Positions 8,210 through 13,956 of a stretch of 13,956 nucleotides of DNA are shown here, piece by piece (position 1 is the stretch's first letter; each line of letters begins with the position of its first letter). The DNA comes from RGIG5612 sp963589005 (GTDB lineage Bacteria > Bacillota > Clostridia > Lachnospirales > Lachnospiraceae): positions 1 to 13,956 of the forward strand of contig CAVAJR010000039.1 of assembly GCA_963589005.1 (NCBI GenBank), read 5' to 3'. The notes beneath the pieces were generated by a model. The model was not told where the DNA came from, searched no databases, and saw only the letters and a list, made by a program, of their open reading frames with translations. The position numbers and the translations under genes are program-made.

Positions 8210-8800
8210 ATGGGATTATTTGGACCGGACAAGAGAACACCCCTTGCATCTAAATATGCAATATCTGAAGAATGGCCGGAGCGCTATTACAGAGAGTTTG
8301 ACCCTGCAATAAGGCTTCAAATGCTCGAGGAGTGTACGGAGGATACTCCTGAGAATCTTGAACAGATGAAGAGGCTCTTCGAACTCAGGTACAAACAAGA
8401 CGACAAGGGCAGATATGCTGACAATTTTCTCAGATATTTTGTGGATTTAAAGTTAGTTGCCGAACAGTTGGACAAATTATTCTCCAAAAAGAGAAATATA
8501 AAATATGCAAGAAAGGCATTGGAAGATCTGCAGCTAAGCAAGGAGTCTGAGTTTTCGGAAGACATATTATTGATGGAGATGTATCAGCTGGTTTCATTTT
8601 ATATAACAGCTTGTTCATCTGATATTAACTATACGGCAGTTGTATTCGGCCTTGGCAAAAAGGACGATGATAAAATTAAGCAAAAGCTAAAGCTTGAGCT
8701 GACAAGAATAGGCAAATTGATCCCTAAATATCTTGAAATGCAAGAGGAGTTCAAGATATTAGCCAGGTCAATCGACGAAGCAGCAGAGGAATTTTTGTAA
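8210..8800 (+). CDS. Hypothetical alpha-helical cytosolic protein
   Basis: I do not recognise this family. The protein is 196 aa, strongly charged (Lys, Glu, Asp), and lacks a signal peptide, membrane segment, Cys cluster or nucleotide-binding motif. The N-terminus (MGLFGPDKRTP) is followed by a region rich in Trp/Tyr/Arg (EEWPERYYREF, 20-30). The rest appears to be long amphipathic helices, for example 80-112 and 150-190. A middle hydrophobic stretch (LMEMYQLVSFYITA, 120-133) is too polar to span a membrane. AAAGGAG at 8198-8204 supports the ATG. The reading frame is clean and ends at the first base pairs of the structured RNA element, so the two are probably co-transcribed. It is a real gene by ribosome site and composition; its function is unknown. 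Confidence 0.7.
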   Translation: MGLFGPDKRTPLASKYAISEEWPERYYREFDPAIRLQMLEECTEDTPENLEQMKRLFELRYKQDDKGRYADNFLRYFVDLKLVAEQLDKLFSKKRNIKYARKALEDLQLSKESEFSEDILLMEMYQLVSFYITACSSDINYTAVVFGLGKKDDDKIKQKLKLELTRIGKLIPKYLEMQEEFKILARSIDEAAEEFL

Positions 8801-8960
8801 CAAAAGTCCTGGACGGCAGATACAAATGAGCTGTGCGTGCACAGGCGAATTTGTATCTATCGGACAGGCAAACCTACATGAGCAAGAAGAGCGTCAGCTC
8901 GGATTGCGAATGTAGGTGCAACTGCGAGAGTGCTGCAAGCACGAAGCAGTTGACTTTTGT
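8800..8960 (+). ncRNA. Candidate structured RNA: four-way junction with tandem G.A-interrupted arms
   Basis: The outer stem pairs 8800-8808 with 8952-8960 (CAAAAGTC/GACTTTTG core, 9 bp) and encloses three hairpins. Arm 1 (8808-8868): CCTG/CAGG, a GA/GA pair of mismatches (8812-8813 with 8863-8864), CGG/TCG, a C.A mismatch, a perfect 10-bp stem AGATACAAAT/ATTTGTATCT (8818-8827 with 8849-8858), GA/GA (8828-8829 with 8847-8848), then a GC-rich tip. Arm 2 (8872-8917): an 8-bp stem ACCTACAT/ATGTAGGT, GA/GA (8880-8881 with 8908-8909), GCAA/TTGC, GA/GA (8886-8887 with 8902-8903), then GAGC-GTCA-GCTC. Arm 3 (8919-8952): CAACTGC/GCAGTTG, a purine internal loop with GA on both sides, then GTGCT-GCA-AGCAC. 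Boundary bases 8808 and 8952 can belong to either helix. No known RNA class is recognised. It could be a 3' UTR, a small RNA, a cis-regulator or a DNA hairpin element. The fold is by eye, not computed. Confidence 0.5.
8801..8839 (+). repeat. Direct repeat, copy 1 (5' part of the structured element)
   Basis: This matches 8971-9007. ACGGCAGATACAAA followed by T/C and GAGCTGTGCGTG is 26 of 27 identical (8813-8839 against 8981-9007). The upstream CAAAA[G/A]TC is also shared, with a 2-base length difference between the two blocks. Confidence 0.8.
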
Positions 8961-8970
8961 GATAAAAAAT

Positions 8971-9007
8971 CAAAAATCGTACGGCAGATACAAACGAGCT
9001 GTGCGTG
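8971..9007 (+). repeat. Direct repeat, copy 2 (partial duplicate)
   Basis: This begins CAAAAATC and continues into the 27-base block at 8981-9007, 168 bases after copy 1. After GTGCGTG it diverges. The 3' half of arm 1 (ATTTGTATCT) is absent, so this copy cannot form the same hairpin. It looks like a decayed or truncated duplicate lying between the structured element and the terminator. Confidence 0.75.
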
Positions 9008-9027
9008 TTGGACAATATGCAAAAAAT

Positions 9028-9077
9028 AAAAAGACAAGTGCGTAAATTTTGCGAACATGCAGCACTTGTCTTTTTTT
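9028..9077. terminator. Strong terminator, probably bidirectional
   Basis: The arms 9028-9041 and 9062-9075 pair perfectly (AAAAAGACAAGTGC against its complement) around a 20-base loop, with T7 at 9071-9077. The A-rich left flank would supply a U-run on the other strand. It ends transcription of the 8210 gene plus structured tract, or acts as a leader terminator for the sugar importer. I found no obvious anti-terminator pairing partner. Confidence 0.85.
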
Positions 9078-9222
9078 ATGAAAAAAATAATAAGAGAAAT
9101 GAATAAAAAAGTTTTATAAAAAATGAAAATTAAGCAGGAAAACCATAAAATAAAATTGTTGTAGTAACAAGGAGATGGGAAACATCTCAAGGTGAAAGCA
9201 AACCTATAGGAGGAACAAAAAA
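9078..9222 (+). promoter_or_regulatory. A/T-rich leader region of the sugar importer operon
   Basis: No convincing promoter is visible. TATAAA at 9115-9120 and TAAAAT at 9146-9151 or 9151-9156 lack good -35 boxes, so an activator (possibly the AraC-type protein) or read-through may be needed. A perfect hairpin GAGATG/CATCTC (9172-9177 with 9183-9188, 5-base loop) lies 20 bases before the ribosome site. The 8-base palindrome CCTATAGG (9203-9210) overlaps the start of AGGAGG at 9208-9213. Either could modulate translation. Confidence 0.4.
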
Positions 9223-10320
9223 ATGAAAAAACTTATTGCGGTTACAGCTATGTGTGCGATGCTCGTTGGAACAATGGCATCAGTTGCATCAGCAGACGCC
9301 GGCTCATTTAAGGTCGGCAGCAACTACTTCGGACCAGGCTCATTTGCACTTAACACACTTCTTGCTAATCAGGAATATGTAGTATCAGCAGTTGGAAGTG
9401 AAAACCAGGATGCATCTGATGACTTCCAGGTAGATAAAATAGTTCAGGACGTTGAAAATCTTATTGCAGCCGGCTGTGACGGTCTTATTATATGGCTTCC
9501 GGCTGATAATCTGTACAAGACAGTTATTGACATTTGTGAAGATGCACAGGTTCCTTATGTATTCTCAGATAAGGTTCCGGCTGATGAAGAGATCAAAGCA
9601 ATGCTTAAAGAGAGTGAGTATTTTGCCGGTGCTGTAGGTCCTGCTAATGCAGAGTATGGTACACTGTGTGCAGAATATGCTCTGTCACAGGGATATAAGA
9701 CATGCTTTATTGAAACAGCAGCACAGGGTGACCCGACAGATACCCCTCGTATCGATGCTTTTACAGAAGCATTTGAAGCCGGAGGAGGAGAAGTTAAGGC
9801 AGTTGTTTATACAGATTCGCAGGACAATATCCAGCCATATGCTGCCAATCAGTTAACAGCTACACCGGATGTTGATTTTGTATATGCTACAGGTTCTGAT
9901 TATGCTATCGGTTCAGCTGATGCGATCATGTCTAAGGGATTAGATGTTAAGGTTATCACATCAGGTCTTGATTCAGCAGTATTAGAATATCTTGTAGATG
10001 AGAATAATCCGGTTGAATTCGTTAATGGTGACTACTGGATCTCCGGAACCATGGCAGCAGTTGCTCTCATGAACTTCCTTGAGGGCCATCCGCTTACAGA
10101 TGCTGATGGAAATATTGTTTTCGTTGATAACATCATGCCATTCCAGGTAACATCAGAAACATATGACCAGTTCGTTGAAACATTTATTACAAATCATTGC
10201 TATTCAGAAGAGGAAATCCAGAACATGGATGCAGCTTACAATCCGGATTTCAACTATGATGCTTTCATGGAAGTAATTAACAATTACTCACTTGAAGAGA
10301 GAGCAGCTGCTCAGCAGTAA
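9223..10320 (+). CDS. CUT2-type sugar ABC transporter substrate-binding protein (RbsB-like)
   Basis: This is the extracellular receptor of a ribose/galactose-class importer; the fold is periplasmic-binding-protein type I. It is 365 aa, somewhat longer than RbsB. The signal peptide (KK, hydrophobic core, SVASA before DAG) is cleaved near residue 24. No lipobox is seen; Cys11 lies inside the hydrophobic core. DKIVQDVENLIAAGCDGLII (71-90) followed by WLPADN is the classical first-lobe segment. DTPRIDAF (173-180) matches the region supplying a sugar-contacting Arg, and SGLDS (247-251) the second-lobe Asp. The C-terminal 45 residues or so are unusually acidic and Asn/Tyr-rich. AGGAGG at 9208-9213 sets the start. 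It is the first gene of a four-gene importer plus dehydrogenase cluster. The ligand is unknown; a pentose, polyol or inositol is possible. Confidence 0.9.
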   Translation: MKKLIAVTAMCAMLVGTMASVASADAGSFKVGSNYFGPGSFALNTLLANQEYVVSAVGSENQDASDDFQVDKIVQDVENLIAAGCDGLIIWLPADNLYKTVIDICEDAQVPYVFSDKVPADEEIKAMLKESEYFAGAVGPANAEYGTLCAEYALSQGYKTCFIETAAQGDPTDTPRIDAFTEAFEAGGGEVKAVVYTDSQDNIQPYAANQLTATPDVDFVYATGSDYAIGSADAIMSKGLDVKVITSGLDSAVLEYLVDENNPVEFVNGDYWISGTMAAVALMNFLEGHPLTDADGNIVFVDNIMPFQVTSETYDQFVETFITNHCYSEEEIQNMDAAYNPDFNYDAFMEVINNYSLEERAAAQQ

Positions 10321-10347
10321 AAATAATTGGGGGATAGGGTAATTACT

Positions 10348-11322
10348 ATGAATAATAAAACTATCGACCCGAAGAAAAAACGTTTAGTAAGCCAGATTCT
10401 GGTTATTGCGATCGTAGTATTATTCTATGTAATCTGCCACTTTATTACAGGTGGCAGATTACTGCAATTCAGCAACGTCAAGGAAATCCTTATTCAGGTA
10501 TCTTACCCTATGATGATTGCACTCGGTATGACGTTTATCTTCTCGGGAGGAATGATTGACTTATCAATCGGTGCGCAAGTTATTCTTGCAGGTAATCTTG
10601 GAGCTGTTTTAGTAACTGATTATGGACTCGGATATCCGGGATTGATCATAGGCACGATTATCGGAATGCTTATATGCGAGTTCTTGAGCGCTTCATGCTC
10701 TGTATTTCTCAAGATCCCGTCATGGGTAGCAGGTCTTGGATGTGCTCTTGTATTCGAAGCTATTACAACAATCTATGTTAATGCAAGGTCAAAATCAGTA
10801 GGCGCAGCTAAGGTCCTGCTGAAGGACTGCAGAGCGCTGGGACAGTTTCCGTGGATGTTTATTATAGCAATAGCAGTATTTATTGCAGCATATATTATTT
10901 TTAACAGAACCAAGCTGGGATTCAACTTAAGAGCCATCGGGGGAGGCGGAGAAGTTGCAGAGGCTATGGGAATTAAGAAGACGAAAACTATTCTTCTTGC
11001 AGCCATGGTAGGAGCAGTAATAATAGCAGTTGCAGGTATTGCCCAGGTTTCATATATCGGATATTATACGGCGACTTCAGGAATGGGATCGCTGTCAGGT
11101 ATATTCAAGGCACTTGCGATCATCCTTATTGCAGGCTCATTCTCACGGATATTTAACGACATCGTCGGCATTGCAGTAGGTGCATTTATCGTATCAGGAT
11201 TATTCAATGTACTTACGCTTCTGGGTATACCATCAGGAACATGGCAGGACGTGTGCTTAGGTGCGGTTGTGCTGGTTTGCGGTATCCTCTCATCTATCGG
11301 ATATAAGGGGGTAATGAAGTGA
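10348..11322 (+). CDS. CUT2-type sugar ABC transporter permease 1 (RbsC-like)
   Basis: This membrane subunit of the sugar importer has 324 aa with about eight to ten hydrophobic segments. ATG at 10348 is chosen: a GGGGGATAGGG tract ends eight bases upstream, and the protein then starts with a basic cytoplasmic tail (NNKTIDPKKKR). A TTG at 10327 would lie inside that Shine-Dalgarno region. Family motifs are GGMIDLSIG (67-75), after the second or third membrane segment, and RAIGGGGEVAEAMGI (195-209), the cytosolic loop that contacts the ATPase. The usual GGN reads GGG here and the following Ala-Ala pair is altered. The gene starts 27 bases after the binding-protein stop. Its stop overlaps the ATPase ATG by one base (TGATG). 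It probably pairs with the second permease as a heterodimer. Confidence 0.92.
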   Translation: MNNKTIDPKKKRLVSQILVIAIVVLFYVICHFITGGRLLQFSNVKEILIQVSYPMMIALGMTFIFSGGMIDLSIGAQVILAGNLGAVLVTDYGLGYPGLIIGTIIGMLICEFLSASCSVFLKIPSWVAGLGCALVFEAITTIYVNARSKSVGAAKVLLKDCRALGQFPWMFIIAIAVFIAAYIIFNRTKLGFNLRAIGGGGEVAEAMGIKKTKTILLAAMVGAVIIAVAGIAQVSYIGYYTATSGMGSLSGIFKALAIILIAGSFSRIFNDIVGIAVGAFIVSGLFNVLTLLGIPSGTWQDVCLGAVVLVCGILSSIGYKGVMK

Positions 11323-12836
11323 TGGCAAATATTAATAACGAAGAGATGCTGCGCATAGAAGGCGTCAGCAAGAGTTTTGGACCTACACTTGCAAATAAAG
11401 ACATTAACCTCGTTCTGAAGAAGGGAACTGTATTAGGACTTGCAGGTGAAAATGGTTCAGGCAAATCTACACTTGCCTCCATGGTATGCGGAATGCAGAA
11501 AAAGGACAGCGGCAAGTTCTATAAAGAAGGACAGGAATATGAGCCGCACTCGCCGACAGACGCAACAGCCCATGGCATAGCCATGGTTGTTCAGGAAATG
11601 GGTGTAGTAGGCAATCTTCCGGGTGTGGTTAATATATTCCTGGGCAAGATGGATAAATATACCAAAGCGGGAATAGTAGATCTTAAAGCTATGCACAAGG
11701 ATGCAGAGGCGGTATTTGACAAATGGAATCTGCCTAAGGTTCCGTTAGACATTCCTGCAGGAGTTCTCTCGATTGAACAGAGAAAGATCATGGAATTGGG
11801 AAGAGCACTTATAACCGATCCGAATTTTCTTGTTCTTGATGAGATCTCTCAGGCACTTTCTCAGGATAACAGACAAGTGCTGTATAAATTTATTGAGACA
11901 TTCAAGAGTCAGGGCAGAACTATCCTTATGGTAACCCATGATCTTGAAGAGATGGTTGAGATATGTGATGAGATCGCGGTTCTTCGGGACGGCATAATCG
12001 TTGACTGCCGTCCGTCCAAGGAATTTACCATGGATGAATTAAAACGGGAGATGATAGGCCGTGAGGTTTCCGGTGATTATTACCGTGATGATCTTGAGGA
12101 GTCATATTTAGACGAGGTTATTCTTGAGGTTAAGAACATAACCGTTCCGGGCAAATGCGAGGATATCACATTTGATCTTCATAAGGGCGAAATCTTGGGA
12201 ATCTGCGGCTTGTCCGATGCAGGCATACATGAATTAGGCAGTGCGATATTCGGACTTGAAGAAGGAAGAACAGGAACTGTAACAGTTAAAAATATCAATA
12301 AAGTCCTTAAGAGTCCTTCAGATATGGTTAAAACTAAGGGTGCATACCTGTCCAAAGACCGAGATGCCAATGGACTTATGCTTAATGCGGGAGTTGGTGC
12401 CAATGTAATAATCCCATCCTTAAGAGAGATTTCCGGCGCAGCAGGATTTCAGAGCCCTAAGAAAACCAGAACATTGGCCCACAGGGCTGCCCAGGAATTT
12501 GAAATTAAAGCCTCAGGACTTAATCATGTAGTAAGAAGACTGTCAGGCGGCAATAAGCAGAAGGTTAATCTGAGCCGTTGGCTTGTTAAGGATCTGGATT
12601 ATATTATCCTTGACTGTCCAACCCGTGGTGTTGATATCGGTGTCAAGGCTTATATTTACAGTGTATTAAAGGAAGCCAAGAAAAAGGGCATCGGCATAAT
12701 AATGATCTCTGATGAGCTTCAGGAGGCAATGGGTATGTCTGATCGTATCCTTGTTATGAAGGAGCATAAGGCAGCAGCTATGCTTTCGAGAAATTGCGAC
12801 TTCACAGATGAGAAGATGATGGAGGTTATGCTGTAA
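11322..12836 (+). CDS. CUT2-type sugar ABC transporter ATPase, two nucleotide-binding domains (RbsA-like)
   Basis: This 504-aa cytoplasmic ATPase carries two fused domains, as in RbsA/MglA. Domain 1 has intact Walker A GENGSGKST (42-50), Walker B ending LDE (172-174) and switch His206; its signature is LSIEQ (149-153). Domain 2 lacks the Walker A Lys (GLSDAGIHEL, 296-305) and the switch His (ISDEL), and its Walker B reads LDCPTRG, with Cys432 in place of the catalytic Glu. It keeps a perfect signature LSGGN (407-411). Thus one composite ATP site (domain 1 Walker motifs with domain 2 signature) is complete and the other appears non-hydrolytic. AAGGGGG at 11305-11311 serves either GTG 11319 or ATG 11322; ATG is preferred. 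The gene is coupled by one-base overlaps at both ends. Confidence 0.94.
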   Translation: MANINNEEMLRIEGVSKSFGPTLANKDINLVLKKGTVLGLAGENGSGKSTLASMVCGMQKKDSGKFYKEGQEYEPHSPTDATAHGIAMVVQEMGVVGNLPGVVNIFLGKMDKYTKAGIVDLKAMHKDAEAVFDKWNLPKVPLDIPAGVLSIEQRKIMELGRALITDPNFLVLDEISQALSQDNRQVLYKFIETFKSQGRTILMVTHDLEEMVEICDEIAVLRDGIIVDCRPSKEFTMDELKREMIGREVSGDYYRDDLEESYLDEVILEVKNITVPGKCEDITFDLHKGEILGICGLSDAGIHELGSAIFGLEEGRTGTVTVKNINKVLKSPSDMVKTKGAYLSKDRDANGLMLNAGVGANVIIPSLREISGAAGFQSPKKTRTLAHRAAQEFEIKASGLNHVVRRLSGGNKQKVNLSRWLVKDLDYIILDCPTRGVDIGVKAYIYSVLKEAKKKGIGIIMISDELQEAMGMSDRILVMKEHKAAAMLSRNCDFTDEKMMEVML

Positions 12837-13822
12837 TGAATACTAAAAAGAAATTTCAATTCAATATTAATACGTGGCTTCCAATATTTGTTTTCGCTTT
12901 GATTTTTATTGTTTTTACAATTCTGACCAAAGGAAGATTGTTGTCGGGACGAAATCTTACGAATATCTTTAACCAGTCGGTGGCAACTATAATTGCGGCA
13001 GCAGGCATGATGTTTGTAGCGGCAATGGGAGGAACTGATATCAGTACCGGTGTAGTTGTTGCGCTGGCAGGTACCTTCGGACTGATGGCTGCAGATTCCA
13101 GCAATTCCATCGTGTTCATACTGATATCGATAGCCATTGGTATTGCATCTGGCATGCTGCTGGGTTTTGTTAATGCGAAACTTAAGGTAAACTCATTTAT
13201 GGCGTCTCTTGCGCTTATGATGGCATACAGAGCACTTGTTAATCTGATAGTAAGCAATAAGTCCTATTACCTTCCTGAGGATCTGGAATTCCTGGACAAT
13301 ACGGTATTTAAGATTATTGCTGTAATAGTTATACTTCTTATCGTTTTCTATATCTGGAATTATACCAGGATCGGCAATTATATCAGAGGTATAGGTGAAA
13401 ATGAGGTTGCTATTCAGCATACAGGTGTAAATGTAGTTAAGATGAAGATCATTGCATTTACCATGTCGGGACTTCTGGCTGCCATAGCCGGTATATTCTT
13501 CGTAGCCCGTAACGGCGGAGTAAGCAATACAACCGGTTCAGGGTTCGAGATGAAGGTTATGATGGCACTGTATATCGCAGGAATGCCGGTAGCGGGCGGT
13601 GAAGGAACCAGAGTATATAAGCTGATCTTCGGTGCCCCGACTATCATTATGCTGGAAAACGGACTTACGCTGTGCGGTCTTGACGCAGGCGTTACGCAGT
13701 TAGTGCGAGGACTTGTGCTTCTGGCAGCAGTATGCTTATCAAGCCAGCTGGCAAGTAAAATGGCCTATGTAGGTCAGAGCGGAGCCGTTAATCAGAAGGC
13801 TGAGAGTGCGCAGAAGGCCTAG
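12836..13822 (+). CDS. CUT2-type sugar ABC transporter permease 2 (RbsC-like)
   Basis: This second membrane subunit has 328 aa and is related to, but clearly diverged from, the first permease. After a basic N-tail (MNTKKKF), hydrophobic segments start at about 14-32. The family motif GGTDISTG (65-72) and the ATPase-contact loop RGIGENEVAIQHTGV (184-198) are present, followed by LLAAIAGIFFVAR (213-225). A hydrophilic C-tail (GQSGAVNQKAESAQKA) extends past the last membrane span. The ATG overlaps the ATPase stop by one base (TAATG), and GGAGG at 12821-12825 lies ten bases upstream. Two unlike permeases imply a heterodimeric channel, as in LsrC/LsrD-type systems. Confidence 0.92.
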   Translation: MNTKKKFQFNINTWLPIFVFALIFIVFTILTKGRLLSGRNLTNIFNQSVATIIAAAGMMFVAAMGGTDISTGVVVALAGTFGLMAADSSNSIVFILISIAIGIASGMLLGFVNAKLKVNSFMASLALMMAYRALVNLIVSNKSYYLPEDLEFLDNTVFKIIAVIVILLIVFYIWNYTRIGNYIRGIGENEVAIQHTGVNVVKMKIIAFTMSGLLAAIAGIFFVARNGGVSNTTGSGFEMKVMMALYIAGMPVAGGEGTRVYKLIFGAPTIIMLENGLTLCGLDAGVTQLVRGLVLLAAVCLSSQLASKMAYVGQSGAVNQKAESAQKA

Positions 13823-13851
13823 GGGCAGAATTTGGCAAGACAACGAGGGGC

Positions 13852-13873
13852 GCGGCACGGGGCGAAGTGCCGC
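13852..13873 (+). other. GC-rich hairpin between permease 2 and the dehydrogenase gene
   Basis: GCGGCAC (13852-13858) and GTGCCGC (13867-13873) form a perfect 7-bp stem with a GGGGCGAA loop. No T-run follows, so it is more likely an mRNA-stability or processing element than a full terminator. A TATAAT at 13894-13899 downstream has no good -35. The first eight bases, CGCGGCAC with 13851, recur at 8051-8058. Confidence 0.45.
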
Positions 13874-13926
13874 AGACTTTAAGTAATAATCAATATAATA
13901 ATATTTAAGAACAGGAGATTATAAAC

Positions 13927-13956
13927 ATGGCAAAATTAAAAGTAGGAATTATCGGC
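13927..13956 (+). CDS. Start of a probable Gfo/Idh/MocA-family oxidoreductase (cut by window edge)
   Basis: Only ten codons are visible: MAKLKVGIIG. A short basic start followed by a hydrophobic strand running into Gly is the usual opening of the NAD(P)-binding Rossmann fold in Gfo/Idh/MocA dehydrogenases, which oxidise sugars or inositol. AGGAG at 13913-13917 lies nine bases upstream. Following a CUT2 importer, a sugar- or polyol-oxidising enzyme is a sensible partner. The family call rests on very little sequence; other Rossmann enzymes could start the same way. Confidence 0.5.
   Translation, partial: MAKLKVGIIG

Noticed and set aside
8800..9007. CRISPR array or tracrRNA-like locus
   Set aside because: There are only two copies of the repeat, at a 168-base offset and one of them truncated, with no regular spacers and no cas genes nearby.
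8833..9045. A 70-codon open frame on the + strand inside the structured tract
   Set aside because: It has no ATG at its first codon and no ribosome site, and it runs through hairpin arms and the repeat into the terminator stem. The peptide has no plausible domain.
9172..9204. Resemblance to a cyclic-di-GMP riboswitch (GCAAACC and a small hairpin)
   Set aside because: Only a 7-base match is present; the rest of the conserved core and the second receptor helix are missing.

Overview
The window looks like a low-GC Gram-positive chromosome segment, most likely from a Lachnospiraceae-type anaerobe (Butyrivibrio/Roseburia/Eubacterium-like). The basis is the strong AGGAGG ribosome sites, the TAGACA/TTGAAA-17-TATAAT-type promoters, the Ala-rich secretory signals, and the mix of secreted and ABC-transport genes. 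The genus call is an inference from style, not from a marker gene. Every gene found lies on the + strand, in about five transcription units.

Unit 1 (1-2760) has a good promoter, a short leader and one large secreted, beta-rich, probably beta-helical surface protein of 820 aa. A strong terminator closes it. Unit 2 (2854-5466) is a complete polar amino-acid ABC importer: binding protein, an intercistronic hairpin, permease and ATPase, then a terminator. Unit 3 (5513-7982) has a near-consensus promoter and a 798-aa one-protein sensor-regulator. This carries an N-terminal cupin, an AraC DNA-binding domain and a C-terminal domain resembling a GH39 glycosidase. The expected acid/base Glu of that domain appears to be missing.

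Unit 4 (8210-9077) is an unrecognised 196-aa cytosolic protein followed by a long untranslated tract. The tract folds on paper into a closed four-way junction: a 9-bp closing stem and three hairpin arms, with helices repeatedly interrupted by tandem G.A mismatches. A partial second copy of its 5' part and a strong terminator follow. This is the best candidate in the window for an undescribed element.

Unit 5 (9223 to the window end) is a ribose/galactose-type (CUT2) sugar importer in the order binding protein, permease, dual-domain ATPase, second permease. The genes are tightly coupled, including two stop/start overlaps of one base. A Gfo/Idh/MocA-type oxidoreductase begins at the right edge. 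Working model (inference): a sugar or polyol is imported by unit 5 and oxidised by the dehydrogenase, and the upstream AraC-GH39 protein may sense a related glycan fragment in the cytosol. The multi-arm RNA plus terminator sits directly upstream of this operon and could be a structured 3' UTR, a processed small RNA or a cis-regulatory leader.
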